Notes: generated from the letters alone by a model not told the origin. DNA of 35,271 bases from an uncultured Oscillospiraceae bacterium (GCA_905198295.1 CAJKBW010000025.1:1-35271), one strand, 5' to 3'; counted from the first letter of the stretch, positions 14,736 through 23,481 are shown. Numbers and translations: made by a program.

Positions 14736-16139
14736 TCAGCCACCGCTTTCGGGGCGCGGAGCGCCGCCCAGCTCCTGCGGCGCACCGGAGGCCATGCGGC
14801 GGCTGAGGATCCGGCGGATACACAACAGGTACACCCCCGCCGAAGCCAGCGGGCCGAGGATATCCGATACCGGTTCGGCGAAAAATACCATCCGGGCGCC
14901 GAACACCGCCGGCAGTCCGAACACCGCGGCAAAATACACCGCCTTGCGGAAGAAGGACAGCGGCAGCGACAGCTGCACCTGCCCAATGGCGGTAAACCCG
15001 TCCACGATGGCGTACTGAATACCCAGCGGCACAACAGCGAGCGTGCAGATGCGCACCGCCCGGAACGCCTCCGCCTGCAGGGAAGCGTCCGCGGTAAACA
15101 GCCGGATGAACAGCGGGCTGACCGTCCAGGCGGCCAGCGTCATCAGCGCGGTATAGCCCACACACAGCAGAGCGATGCGCTTGTGCGCCTGCAGAACCCG
15201 ATCCGCCCGCCTCGCACCGTAGTTGAAGCCCAGAATCGCCTGAGTGCCGCCACTGATGCCGCCGAGCGGCATGGTCACCACCAGCATAAAGCTCTGCGCA
15301 ATGGTCGCCGTAGTGATCAGGCGGTCGCCGTCGGTCCCGCCGAAGTGCTGCAGCACCGCGTTCATCGTGATGACCATGACGTTGTCCAGCGCGATGATAA
15401 GAAACGGTGTCAGCCCCATGACCATCACCCTGCCCATCGTGCGCAGCCGGCAGCCGCCGAAAGACAGCCGCACCGGAACATATCGTCCAAGCAGGAACCG
15501 CAGTACAAACGCACAGCTGGCCGCCTGCGAGAGAACGGATGCAAACGCTGCACCGCGCACCCCCATATCCAGCCCGAAGATAAACAGCGGGTCGAGCAGG
15601 ATGTTGGCCACCGCTCCCAGCATCACCGAAAGCATGCCGATCTTGGCGTAGCCCTGACAGATGATGAACTGGTTAAGTCCGACCGACAGCAGTGCAAACG
15701 GCGTGCCGAGCATGTACACAAAAAAATAGGCGTCGGCGTAGGCATAGCTCTCGCCGCTTGCCCCGAACAGACGCAGCATCGGTTCCCGCAGCGGCAGCAC
15801 CGCCGCCATCAGCACCACCGAAAGCCCGCACAGCAGCCAGAAGCAGCTCGACAGGATGCGCCGGGCCGCCGGCGTATCCTCCTCACCGAGGCGTATGCTC
15901 ATCAGCGGCGTGCCGCCGACGCCGACCCAGAACGCAGCCGATCCGACCAGAGTAACCACCGGGCCGCACACCCCTACCCCAGCGAGCGCCAGGCTGCCGA
16001 CATCCGCGATGTGGCCGATATACATCCGGTCCACCACGCTGTACAGCACGCTGACAAACTGCGCGAGCATACTCGGCAGGGCGATGCGCCAGACCAGACG
16101 CCGGATGTCGTCCCGGCCGAGATCGTTTTCCCTTTTCAC
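14736..16139 (-). CDS. MATE family efflux transporter (second copy)
   Basis: This 467-residue MATE protein has about 12 membrane helices. It shares the N-terminal plan of the first copy (IALPSMLAQFVSVLYSVVDR, MYIGHIADVGSLALAGVGVC) and blocks such as SVMLGAVANILLDPLFIFG in the middle. The start is GTG 16139 with a GAAGAGGG site upstream. It begins 27 bases after the end of the HydE-like gene on the same strand and is probably cotranscribed with it. No local MarR accompanies this copy. The substrate is unknown. Confidence 0.93.
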   Translation of the reverse strand: MKRENDLGRDDIRRLVWRIALPSMLAQFVSVLYSVVDRMYIGHIADVGSLALAGVGVCGPVVTLVGSAAFWVGVGGTPLMSIRLGEEDTPAARRILSSCFWLLCGLSVVLMAAVLPLREPMLRLFGASGESYAYADAYFFVYMLGTPFALLSVGLNQFIICQGYAKIGMLSVMLGAVANILLDPLFIFGLDMGVRGAAFASVLSQAASCAFVLRFLLGRYVPVRLSFGGCRLRTMGRVMVMGLTPFLIIALDNVMVITMNAVLQHFGGTDGDRLITTATIAQSFMLVVTMPLGGISGGTQAILGFNYGARRADRVLQAHKRIALLCVGYTALMTLAAWTVSPLFIRLFTADASLQAEAFRAVRICTLAVVPLGIQYAIVDGFTAIGQVQLSLPLSFFRKAVYFAAVFGLPAVFGARMVFFAEPVSDILGPLASAGVYLLCIRRILSRRMASGAPQELGGAPRPESGG

Positions 16140-16166
16140 CGTTTTTCCCTCTTCCCGAAAAGCGCC

Positions 16167-17092
16167 TTATCCGCGCATCAGGCGCAGCGGCATTCCCGCC
16201 GCCTGCGCCATCGTCCGGACATGCTCCATTCCCCTCACCAGCCGCTCGTCCACCACCCGGAACGCCTTGGCCAGCGCGGAGGGAAGCATGTCCACAAAGA
16301 GCAGATCCGCGCCGGCGGTCAGCGCTTCGAGGTTGCCGTCGTCGGCGGTCAGCCCGTCAGCCGGGTTTTTGCCGGGCTGCTGGGCGGTGATCCGGATCTC
16401 CGGCATCATCAGCCGTAAAAGCGAAATCTCCCGCAGGGTCGTGTCCAAACTTCCGGGACCGCCTTCCTCCGCCAGCGGGGTGCCTTTTGCCGGCATGTAC
16501 GGGATCACCGGCGCCCAGCGGATCTCCAGTTCCCGCATCAGCAGAATATCGTCTGCAACCTGCCCGAGCGTATGCCCCGGGTAACCGACGATATTGCCGG
16601 AAGCCAGTGCCAGACCGCATTCCTTGATCCAGGCGATGCAGCGCATACGCCGGTCAAAATCGGTCGAAGGATTGAGCCGGTTGAACACTTCCCGGTCGGA
16701 CATCTCAAACTTGAGAGCGTATTCGTCCAGACCGACATCCCGCAGCGCGGCGTACTGCTCCCGTTCCAACTCGCCGGCGGCCAGACTCACCCACAGCCCA
16801 TATTCCTTTGCCGCCGCGACGATTTTCAGCAGGTCGGCGAAGGGATACCCCGGATCCTCCCCGGAAATCAGAAAGAGCCGCGGCAGCCCCAGCTCGCTGA
16901 CGGTGCGCGCCGCAGCGATCACGTCGTCCGCCGGCAGCCGGTAGCGCGGGATGACACTGCCCGCGCGCATGCCGCAGTACAGGCAGCGGCTGCGGCAGAT
17001 GTTGCTGTACCCGCTGCGGGCATGATCTCCCGCCGGTAGTCCTCCGCCGGCATGCGCAGCACTTCGAGAATTTCGCTTCGGCTTTCAAACAT
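16167..17092 (-). pseudogene. HydE/BioB-like radical SAM gene with frameshift
   Basis: The long frame from ATG 16970 gives 267 residues of a HydE/BioB-type TIM barrel (LFLISGEDPGYPFADLLKIV, ALASGNIVGYPGHTLGQVAD, VIPYMPAKGTPLAEEG) but starts just after the essential cluster site. Immediately upstream in the same frame lies SGYSNICRSRCLYCGM, the CX3CX2C motif that binds the 4Fe-4S cluster and SAM. This frame has no start with a ribosome site. A second frame from ATG 17092, behind AGGAAAGG, encodes MFESRSEILEVLRMPAEDYR, the expected N-terminal helix. The two join by a frameshift around 17015-17040. So the gene is either recently broken or carries a sequence error. HydF and HydG are not nearby, so a hydrogenase role is not implied. 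Confidence 0.8.
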
Positions 17093-17148
17093 TGGAAATC
17101 GGTTCCTTTCCTGTATAAATCAAGAAATAACTGGAAAAATTAGGCCGA

Positions 17149-17176
17149 TTGACATCCCGCTGCGTTATGATAGAAT
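17149..17176 (+). promoter_or_regulatory. Promoter of Cro/C1 regulator gene
   Basis: TTGACA (17149-17154), 16-base spacer, TAGAAT (17171-17176). Confidence 0.75.
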
Positions 17177-17198
17177 GAAATCAAGGGAGGGATGCGGC

Positions 17199-17576
17199 AT
17201 GCCCGCTTTCGGCAGCGTCCTGCAGCAGCTCAGAAAAGAACGCCATCTTACGCAAGAACAGCTTGCCCAGACCCTCGGGCTGGCCAAAAGTTCAATCAGC
17301 ATGTACGAAAACGGCAAGCGGGAGCCTGACTTTGCGACGATGGAACAGCTCGCCGACTATTTCGGTGTGGACATGGATACGCTGTACGGCCGCGCCCCAT
17401 CGGTGGAGGCCACCGTGCGCATCGACGCGGACAGCCTTGAAATTCTGCGCGCGGTGCGGGAGCGCCCTGAAATGAAGATCCTGTTCTCGGTCAGCCGCGA
17501 CGTCACCGCTGAGGAGCTGATCGAGGCTATCCACATCGTGGAGGGACTGAAAAGCCGCGAGGACCCGCTTACATAA
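17199..17576 (+). CDS. Cro/C1-type HTH regulator
   Basis: The start ATG 17199 is set by GGGAGG eight bases upstream and by the promoter, which lies inside longer upstream readings. The 125 residues begin with a standard HTH_3 domain (FGSVLQQLRKERHLTQEQLA, LGLAKSSISMYENGKREPDF, LADYFGVDMDTLYGR). A C-terminal segment of about 55 residues without a known domain (DADSLEILRAVRERPEMKIL) follows. It is divergent from the HydE-like/MATE pair, whose start is about 105 bases away, so it could regulate them as well as itself; that is inference. Confidence 0.88.
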   Translation: MPAFGSVLQQLRKERHLTQEQLAQTLGLAKSSISMYENGKREPDFATMEQLADYFGVDMDTLYGRAPSVEATVRIDADSLEILRAVRERPEMKILFSVSRDVTAEELIEAIHIVEGLKSREDPLT

Positions 17577-17690
17577 CCACTGGTTATAGGAACCCCGACT
17601 GATCACTCCACGCCGGGAATTTTCCTCCTTGTGTCGGCGGAAAAACTCGTCTTCCACTGTTGCCGTGCATAACATTCTAAAACCAGGCTG

Positions 17691-17718
17691 CGCCGCAGGG
17701 GTTCCCTGCGGCGTTTTT
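17691..17718 (+). terminator. Intrinsic terminator
   Basis: CGCCGCAGGG (17691-17700) pairs with CCCTGCGGCG (17704-17713) around GTT, followed by five T. It serves the plus-strand regulator; its end touches the cysK stop codon on the other strand. In 17577-17690 I see only a small ATAACC/GGTTAT repeat over the stop of the regulator. Confidence 0.88.
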
Positions 17719-18649
17719 ATTCGGCGTACAGCGCCGTCGACAGATAACGGTCTCCCGTGTCCGGCAGCAGGACGACAAAGGTTTTGCCGCGATTTTCCGC
17801 GCGCTGCGCCAGCCGTTCGGCCGCATACAGCGCTGCGCCGGAGGAAATTCCCGTCAGAATGCCCTCGCTCCTCACCAGGACGCGCGCCGCCTCATACGCC
17901 TGTTCCTCGGTTACCGGTTCGACGCAGTCGTACACGTCGGTATCCAGAATCTCCGGCACAAACCCGGCGCCGATGCCCTGCAGGCCATGCGGACCGGCCG
18001 CTTCCCCGGACAGCACCGCAGAGCCGGCCGGCTCCGCTGCGGCGACCTGTATCGCCGGATCCTGCTCTTTGAGATACCGCCCGATGCCGGTCAGGGTGCC
18101 GCCAGTGCCGACTCCCGCAACGAACCAGTCGAGCACACCGGCGGTATCCCGCCAAATTTCCGGACCGGTGGAGGCGTAATGCGCGGCCGGGTTAGCGGGG
18201 TTGACGAACTGGCCCGCCAGAAACGCACCCGGAAGTTCTTTGCACAGTGCCTGCGCCCGGCGAATTGCGCCGGACATTCCTTCCGCCGCCGGGGTCAGCA
18301 CCAGTTCAGCTCCGTAAGCCCGCAGCAGGCTGCGGCGCTCAGCACTCATGCTCTCCGGCATGGTCAGCACCACACGGTAGCCGCGCGGTACCGCAATCGC
18401 CGCTAAGCCGATACCCGTGTTGCCGCTGGTCGGCTCGACGATCACCGCACCGGGCGAAAGCCGGCCGCTGCGCTCGGCCTCCTCAATCATCGACAGCGCC
18501 GCGCGGTCCTTGACGCTGCCCGCCGGGTTGAGGTATTCCAGCTTGAGCAGCACACGCGCTTCAAGCCCGCGGGCAGCAGCATACCGCCGCGCCTCGAGCA
18601 GCGGGGTGTTTCCGATCAGATCTTCGATCGAATGGGCGATGTTCGGCAT
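17717..18649 (-). CDS. cysK: Cysteine synthase A (O-acetylserine sulfhydrylase)
   Basis: This PLP enzyme makes cysteine from O-acetylserine and sulfide. The 310 residues open MPNIAHSIEDLIGNTPLLEA. They contain the PLP lysine in NPAGSVKDRAA (Lys47), the phosphate/substrate loop PTSGNTGIG near 77, the glycine loop GVGTGGTLTGIG near 184, and the C-terminal GISSGAAL near 272. ATG 18649 was chosen because AGGAAGG lies upstream and the family start matches; the frame is open much further upstream without homology. A histidine phosphatase gene ends 86 bases upstream on the same strand. No T-box or S-box leader is evident. Confidence 0.95.
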   Translation of the reverse strand: MPNIAHSIEDLIGNTPLLEARRYAAARGLEARVLLKLEYLNPAGSVKDRAALSMIEEAERSGRLSPGAVIVEPTSGNTGIGLAAIAVPRGYRVVLTMPESMSAERRSLLRAYGAELVLTPAAEGMSGAIRRAQALCKELPGAFLAGQFVNPANPAAHYASTGPEIWRDTAGVLDWFVAGVGTGGTLTGIGRYLKEQDPAIQVAAAEPAGSAVLSGEAAGPHGLQGIGAGFVPEILDTDVYDCVEPVTEEQAYEAARVLVRSEGILTGISSGAALYAAERLAQRAENRGKTFVVLLPDTGDRYLSTALYAE

Positions 18650-18735
18650 CGGATAATTCCTTCCTTTCGGGCTGCAGGCACTGGAAACCGCCCGCAGCGG
18701 CAGTATATCAATTCTTCTCAGCGGCAGCGGGCAGT

Positions 18736-19368
18736 CTACGCCTGCTCGGTTTCCCCCGCCGGCTGCGGAATGACACCGGCGAACTCCGCCACCGGCTCCC
18801 GCATCCACAGTGACGGGGTGATCCGCAGGGTGAACCCCTCGCCCGCAGCGGCTGCCCAGCTGTGCATTTCGATGCGCGGCAGCGCATACGCCGCCATCAG
18901 CAGCATGATGACCCCGCCGTGGGTGCAGACCACCGCCTCGGTGTCGCCGCTCTTCATCAGCTCCTGCACGATCCCAGCGAAAGCCTCGGTCACCCGCGTC
19001 TGGAAATCCGCCGCCGCCTCGCCGCCCGGAATATCCGCCCGCTTTCCGGCGATCCATTCGCCGAAGCGCGGGTCATTCTGCAGCGCAGCTGCGCTCTTTC
19101 CCTCCCACTCACCGAAATCGCATTCCGCAAGGCCGTCCGCGATCTCCTGCCGGCAGTGCGGGTACAGCACCTCGAGCGTCTGGCGGCAGCGGGTCAGCGG
19201 GCTGGTAAAAAAACGCGCCGCGCCGGGATAGCATGCCTCCCCGCGCAGCCGCAACAGACCCTGCAGCCCCGCCGCAGACAGCGGCAGATCGGTGTGTCCG
19301 ATGTACAGCCCCTTCTCATTTGCTTCGGTTTCCCCGTGACGAATGAGATGAATTTTGTAGGATTTCAT
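18736..19368 (-). CDS. Histidine phosphatase (phosphoglycerate mutase-like)
   Basis: This 210-residue protein of the histidine phosphatase superfamily has the catalytic LIRHGETEANEKGLYIGHTD near 8-27, with phospho-accepting His in RHG. The acid/base region is AECDFGEWEGKSA near 87, and the second catalytic His lies in VVCTHGGVIMLLM near 152. It resembles the cobC/gpmB-like phosphatases; the true substrate is uncertain. ATG 19368 follows GGAGGG with seven-base spacing. It may be cotranscribed with cysK. Its 5' flank overlaps the divergent promoter region of the next regulator. Confidence 0.9.
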   Translation of the reverse strand: MKSYKIHLIRHGETEANEKGLYIGHTDLPLSAAGLQGLLRLRGEACYPGAARFFTSPLTRCRQTLEVLYPHCRQEIADGLAECDFGEWEGKSAAALQNDPRFGEWIAGKRADIPGGEAAADFQTRVTEAFAGIVQELMKSGDTEAVVCTHGGVIMLLMAAYALPRIEMHSWAAAAGEGFTLRITPSLWMREPVAEFAGVIPQPAGETEQA

Positions 19369-19401
19369 CAAATTTCCCTCCTAAAAATCACAATTTGACG
19401 C

Positions 19402-19431
19402 TTTACAAATGGTATCACTCTGCGGTATAAT
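19402..19431 (+). promoter_or_regulatory. Promoter of Cro/C1 regulator gene
   Basis: TTTACA (19402-19407), 18-base spacer, TATAAT (19426-19431). Confidence 0.65.
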
Positions 19432-19560
19432 TATAAACAGACCGTATAGAATGGAACGGGATCCACCGTCGCCCCCCGATGCGCCCTGCGCCGGGAGCGT
19501 TGCAACGGCGGTTTTTTCTGCCCATTTATGGTTAAATGCAGAGTTGAGGTGGCAGACGAC

Positions 19561-20247
19561 ATGAACAGTGCATTCCCCCGGATTCTCACGCTGCTGCGCA
19601 AAGAACGCGGCATCAGCCAGAAGCAGGCTGCCCTTTCCCTGGGCGTATCGCAGGCGCTTTTGTCGCATTACGAGAAGGGTATCCGGGAATGCGGGCTGGA
19701 ATTTGTCGTGCGCGCTGCGGATTTTTACCACGTTTCCTGCGATTATTTGCTGGGACGCACCCCCGATAAGGCGGGCGCAGTCATTACCGTGGACGAAATT
19801 CCGGACAACGATCCGGCGGTTAAAGAAAACCGTATGCGCGGCAGCATCCTGCCGGTGCTGAGCAAAAAGCTGATCGTCAATTCCCTGCATATTATATTCG
19901 ATTTGCTCCAGCGATGCAATAACAAAGCGGTCACGAATGAAATTTCCGCCTACTTGAGCGTGGCGGTCTACACTGTTTTCCGTGAGCTGTACGCCGCCAA
20001 CCCCAAAAATCCTGCCGCGCTGTTCTCGGTACCGGCCTATCGGTTTGAGGCCGCCGCGGCTGCGCAGCTCGGCAACGGTGCTGCCCGGCTGGGGCATCTC
20101 GCCCGGGGCAACGATATCGGCGAGGAAAAGGGGCTGGACAGCGCAGTGCTGCCGCCGATGACCTCCGATGCCCTCGCAGAGCAGTACCCGCTGTTTGCCA
20201 CCTCGCTGATGAACCTGCTGCGCAACGCAGAGGGGCACATGCAATAG
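19561..20247 (+). CDS. Cro/C1-type HTH regulator with long C-terminal domain
   Basis: The 228-residue protein begins at ATG 19561, behind GAGGTG; an in-frame ATG at 19528 lacks a ribosome site. Residues about 5-60 are an HTH_3 domain (RILTLLRKERGISQKQAALS, LGVSQALLSHYEKGIRECGL). The remaining 165 residues are mainly helical (IVNSLHIIFDLLQRCNNKAV, EISAYLSVAVYTVFRELYAA) and resemble no named sensor domain; two-domain regulators of this build are frequent in Oscillospirales. It is divergent from the phosphatase/cysK pair, which it might control. A strong terminator follows. Confidence 0.88.
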   Translation: MNSAFPRILTLLRKERGISQKQAALSLGVSQALLSHYEKGIRECGLEFVVRAADFYHVSCDYLLGRTPDKAGAVITVDEIPDNDPAVKENRMRGSILPVLSKKLIVNSLHIIFDLLQRCNNKAVTNEISAYLSVAVYTVFRELYAANPKNPAALFSVPAYRFEAAAAAQLGNGAARLGHLARGNDIGEEKGLDSAVLPPMTSDALAEQYPLFATSLMNLLRNAEGHMQ

Positions 20248-20301
20248 GACGGAAACGCGCTGTACTGCGCTTTGTCTCCGATTTTTCTGAAAAGCAAAAT
20301 G

Positions 20302-20337
20302 ACCGGCACCGTAAAAATTTTACGGTGCCGGTTTTTT
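20302..20337 (+). terminator. Intrinsic terminator
   Basis: ACCGGCACCGTAAAA pairs with its exact complement ending at 20331, then six T. Confidence 0.92.
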
Positions 20338-20765
20338 ATGCCCGGGAAACGGGAAAGGACACTGAATTAAGCCGCAGAACAACAGCGGCGATGTTATTTT
20401 TACGTCACACAAAACGCCAGCAGGAAACACCTGCCGGTGTTTCCTGTTTCCGACGCCGTCGCATCGGTTGAGGGGAAATTTGTTTTTCCTCATACAGCTC
20501 GACAGCGGAAGTTAAATTTTATTAAGTCAATCCCCAACTTCCCGTTGGAGGAAAGCATAAGAGAGCGAATAACACTTGCAAAAAGTTGGTACAAAATCGC
20601 CCTTGGACACCTGTCTGGTGGTTTTGTACCCTTCCCATCGGTCTCCGTAAAGGCCTGTACACCCCTCAATAGGGGGGATATAGCGAACGGGCAGCCTATC
20701 CGAGAATATGTATAACGGAACAGGAGTGGATCAATCCCCTCGTGGTTTACCTTGTTTGACAGGCC
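20338..20765. other. Unexplained hairpin-rich stretch without clear gene
   Basis: This 428-base stretch is A+T-richer than its surroundings and holds at least three hairpins. CAGGAAACACC/GGTGTTTCCTG is at 20421-20446. GGTACAAAA (20588-20596) pairs with TTTTGTACC (20622-20630), with an inner CACC/GGTG. CCCCT/AGGGG is at 20662-20675. A 92-codon plus frame (20437-20715) and an opposing minus frame both exist; neither has a good ribosome site or recognisable domain, so I do not call them genes. It abuts the 3' end of the truncated AraC gene and could be the edge of an acquired segment or a structured RNA. Confidence 0.4.
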
Positions 20766-21232
20766 TTAGGTAACTGCTAAATCCTTTTTCCCACGCCAAT
20801 AGTGGCTCCTGTAATTTCGCGGGGATTCTCCTATAACCGAGACAAAACATCTGTTAAAAGAGCGGGTAGAGCCAAAACCAACAGCAAAACCCATCTCCGT
20901 AATGGGGATATCGGAATCGATAAGCATTGCACAGGCATCAGAAATGCGTAGATAGTTGATAAAGTCAGAAAAACCAATACCAACTTTTTGCCGAAACAGG
21001 TGCGATATATAATATTTATTGATGTTGAGCGCCTTTTCCAAATCATCCAACTGTATAGAATGACGGTAATTTTCATTGCAATATTCAACGATCGCTTTGA
21101 GGGCATCTGTATTTGCCTGACGATCCTGGTAAAACTCCAGAGATTGCAGAATCCAACCGAGCAGCAGCAACAGGTATCCACGAATTTCAGCCTCCTGAAA
21201 AAGATCAGGAGGCCCGTTTTCGCCGAAACAAG
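20766..21232 (-). pseudogene. AraC-family regulator, 5'-truncated
   Basis: The C-terminal double-HTH DNA-binding domain of an AraC/XylS regulator is complete (YCNENYRHSIQLDDLEKALN, KYYISHLFRQKVGIGFSDFI, SDIPITEMGFAVGFGSTRSF, FVSVIGESPRNYR). Upstream the frame reads FGENGPPDLFQEAEIRGYLL, plausible AraC linker sequence, and then runs into a TGA at 21260-21258. The cupin-like sensor half and any start codon with a ribosome site are absent. The gene therefore lost its 5' part near 21213-21232, the same place where the plus-strand GH78 gene lost its own. It probably once regulated a sugar-use locus. Confidence 0.75.
21190..21213. repeat. Perfect 9-bp inverted repeat at gene junction
   Basis: GCCTCCTGA (21190-21198) and TCAGGAGGC (21205-21213) flank AAAAGA. 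It is followed by CCGTTTT on the plus strand, so it could act as a weak terminator. It is also readable as AraC coding sequence (PPDLFQEA) on the minus strand. It sits at the head-to-head junction of two truncated genes. Confidence 0.7.
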
Positions 21233-23053
21233 ATGAGGCTGCGGTATGCCGAACTGATCACGCCCGAGGGCATCAAGCACATATCGGGAAGTGATTTATC
21301 AAGCAAACCGGGAAACATTATGACAGACAATCTTGCCTCGGCGAGCAACTTGGATATCTATACCTTTAAGGGCGATCCGGATGGCGAAGTGTTTGAGCCC
21401 TCCCTTGTCTATCACGGTTTCCGCTATCTGGAAATATCCGGAATAGACGAGCCGCTTCCGCTTGAGGATATAGAGGGGCTTGTACTGTACAGTGCACTTG
21501 ATGAAACCAGTAGTTTTACCTCCTCCGATCCGCTGGTCAATCAGCTGTACAGCAACGTCCTCTGGGGACAACGCAGCAATTTTATGAGCATTCCCACCGA
21601 CTGTCCGCAGCGCGACGAACGCTGGGGCTGGACAGGGGATGCGCAAATTTTTGCCCGTACGGCAGCGTATAACATGAACGTGCTGCCCTTTTTCCGCAAG
21701 TATGCAATGGATATGCGGGACGCCAGACACGACAACGGAATTATCAATGTGATTTCCCCCACAACTGGCAAGGGGCAGAAGATGGATGACTTCCCCACAA
21801 ATGGCTGGGGAGACGCCATCATCATTATCCCCTGGCAAATGTATATGCAGTATGGTGATAAACAGATTATAGAAGAGAATTATGACGCCATGTGTGCTTG
21901 GATTGACGTTCTCCTGGACGCCAGTAAGGGGTATTATGACGAGGCCAGCGGCACATATAAGGAAGGAAGCACACTTACCTATATCCGCTCCCGCGGCAAT
22001 TTGGGCGACTGGCTGTCAACAGGAGAAACAACGCCCGTCAACGTAACCGACACGGCGTATAGCGCTTATGTGTCCGGCCTTTTATCCAAAATGGCGAAAA
22101 TAACCGGAAGACCCGATGATGCCGGTAAATATGCCGATATCGCACAGCGTTATAAAACAGCATGGCAAAATGAATTCCTCAATGCGGACGGCAGCACAAA
22201 ATGCGGAACCCAGACATCTTATGTAGTGGGCTTGCAGTTTGACCTGTTCAAACCGGAACACAGAAAGCTGGCTGCCGACCGGCTGGCGGAAAATATCAAA
22301 AAGCGGGGATATCACCTTACCACCGGTTTTCTGGGCAACAGCTATCTTACATCGGCTCTAACAGAGGCAGGACGAGAGGATATGGCGTTTATACTGTTTG
22401 AGCAGACATCGGCACCGTCGTGGATGTATAGCGTCCTGACGGGTGCTACCACCGTATGGGAATCTTGGACCGCTCTGCAAATCGACCAGAATGACGGAAC
22501 GAGTACGATGGATGCAAAGTCCTATAACCATTATGCGTACGGAGCGGTTTTTGAATGGGTATTCAAGCAGGTGCTTGGTATTGAACGCGATGAAAACGAC
22601 TTGACAAAGCCCGCATTTAAGCATATCCTCCTTCAGCCCACGCCCGGCGGCGGTCTTACCGAAGTTAAGGGATCTTATGAAAGTATCTATGGTAAGATTA
22701 CAAGCCATTGGACCATAACGGATACCGGTATGGAATACTCGGCAACCGTTCCCGCAAACACGACCGCAACGGTCTATCTGCCAATTTCCGATGAAAATGA
22801 TGTCGTGCTTGAAAGCGGCCGTGAGATCGCGAAAGCCGAGGGGATCACCTATAAAGGTAGCGAAAACGGGCGGGCGATTTACGAGGTGGTTTCAGGCAGT
22901 TACCGGTTCACAGTAAATTCCGGTGAAGACGGCGGTGAAAAAGAACCGGCGGATACTGGTGTGGTTACCGCCGCTGCGGGAACCGGCGTGGCAGTAGTGT
23001 CCGCCGCAGGCACACTTTGGGCGCTGCGCCGCAGAAAACGCCGTGCGGCATAA
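21233..23053 (+). pseudogene. GH78 alpha-L-rhamnosidase, N-terminally truncated
   Basis: The frame from ATG 21233 (606 residues) begins MRLRYAELITPEGIKHISGS, which in GH78 enzymes lies inside the N-terminal beta-sandwich region, not at the start. The (alpha/alpha)6 catalytic barrel is intact, with DCPQRDERWGWTGDAQ (catalytic acid region), NGWGDA and GATTVWESWT (second catalytic Glu). After the C-terminal beta domain comes EPADTG, a hydrophobic stretch VVTAAAGTGVAVVSAAGTLW and RRRKRR, a cell-wall sorting signal of variant LPXTG type. Signal peptide and N-terminal domains are missing, so it cannot be exported as it stands. Codon use is more A+T-rich than the neighbours, suggesting transfer. Confidence 0.82.
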
Positions 23054-23113
23054 AATCGATAGAGAAAATTCCAGAACGATGCATTTCGGATAACGAATCA
23101 GATGGAACGCAGC

Positions 23114-23146
23114 AAGTTGGCGCCGTTTTTCAAACGGCGCCAACTT
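23114..23146. repeat. Perfect 15-bp palindromic hairpin without U-tract
   Basis: AAGTTGGCGCCGTTT and AAACGGCGCCAACTT flank a TTC loop. It lies 60 bases after the GH78 stop. Neither strand carries a following T-run (GTACATT on the plus side), so it is not a standard terminator. Confidence 0.75.
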
Positions 23147-23173
23147 GTACATTATGAGAAGTCAAGCAAAAAC

Positions 23174-23216
23174 AAAGCCCCGAAAAAGTGAGCAATCAAG
23201 CCACTTTTCGGGGTTT
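23174..23216 (-). terminator. Terminator of tRNA-Leu(GAG)
   Basis: On the minus strand AAACCCCGAAAAGTG pairs with CACTTTTTCGGGGCTTT (one bulge), followed by GTTTTTG. Confidence 0.75.
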
Positions 23217-23279
23217 ACCTTTGGGATGTGTTGACAAAAAAGATACCTGCTCGCGGTCGAGCTACACAACAAAAACGAT

Positions 23280-23302
23280 CGGCAACTCATTACGAATTGC
23301 CG
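23280..23302 (-). repeat. Hairpin between tRNA-Leu(GAG) and its terminator
   Basis: On the minus strand CGGCAATTC pairs with GAGTTGCCG (one G-U) around GTAAT. It parallels the longer trailer hairpin behind the other tRNA-Leu (11006-11063). Confidence 0.6.
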
Positions 23303-23312
23303 ACCGCAGGTC

Positions 23313-23396
23313 TGGTGCGAGAAACGGGACTTGAACCCGTACGTCAAAGACACACGCACCTCAAACGTGCCTGTCTGCCAGTTCCAGCATTCTCGC
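23313..23396 (-). tRNA. tRNA-Leu (anticodon GAG)
   Basis: An 84-base class II tRNA. Acceptor GCGAGAA/TTCTCGC, anticodon stem CACGT/GCGTG around loop TTGAGGT (anticodon GAG), a long variable arm, T arm ACGGG-TTCAAGT-CCCGT and encoded CCA are visible. Confidence 0.94.
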
Positions 23397-23441
23397 ATAT
23401 TCCTGTATGCACAGAGCATTTACTGCTCAAGCGCGAGGATT

Positions 23442-23470
23442 ATTATAGCATCAGAATCGCCTGCTGTCAA
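23442..23470 (-). promoter_or_regulatory. Promoter of tRNA-Leu(GAG)
   Basis: On the minus strand perfect TTGACA (23470-23465), 17-base spacer, perfect TATAAT (23447-23442). Confidence 0.9.
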
Positions 23471-23481
23471 CAGATTTTTTA

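Noticed and set aside
15183..16418. A 411-codon plus-strand frame over MATE and the radical SAM gene
   Set aside because: Composition is His/Gln/Arg-rich and it crosses two real minus-strand genes.
18650..19057. N-terminal extension of cysK to 446 residues
   Set aside because: The extension overlaps the histidine phosphatase in another frame; the family start and ribosome site lie at 18649.
20437..20715. A 92-codon plus-strand protein gene
   Set aside because: No ribosome site, no recognisable domain, and its span is occupied by hairpins; kept only as part of the unexplained stretch.
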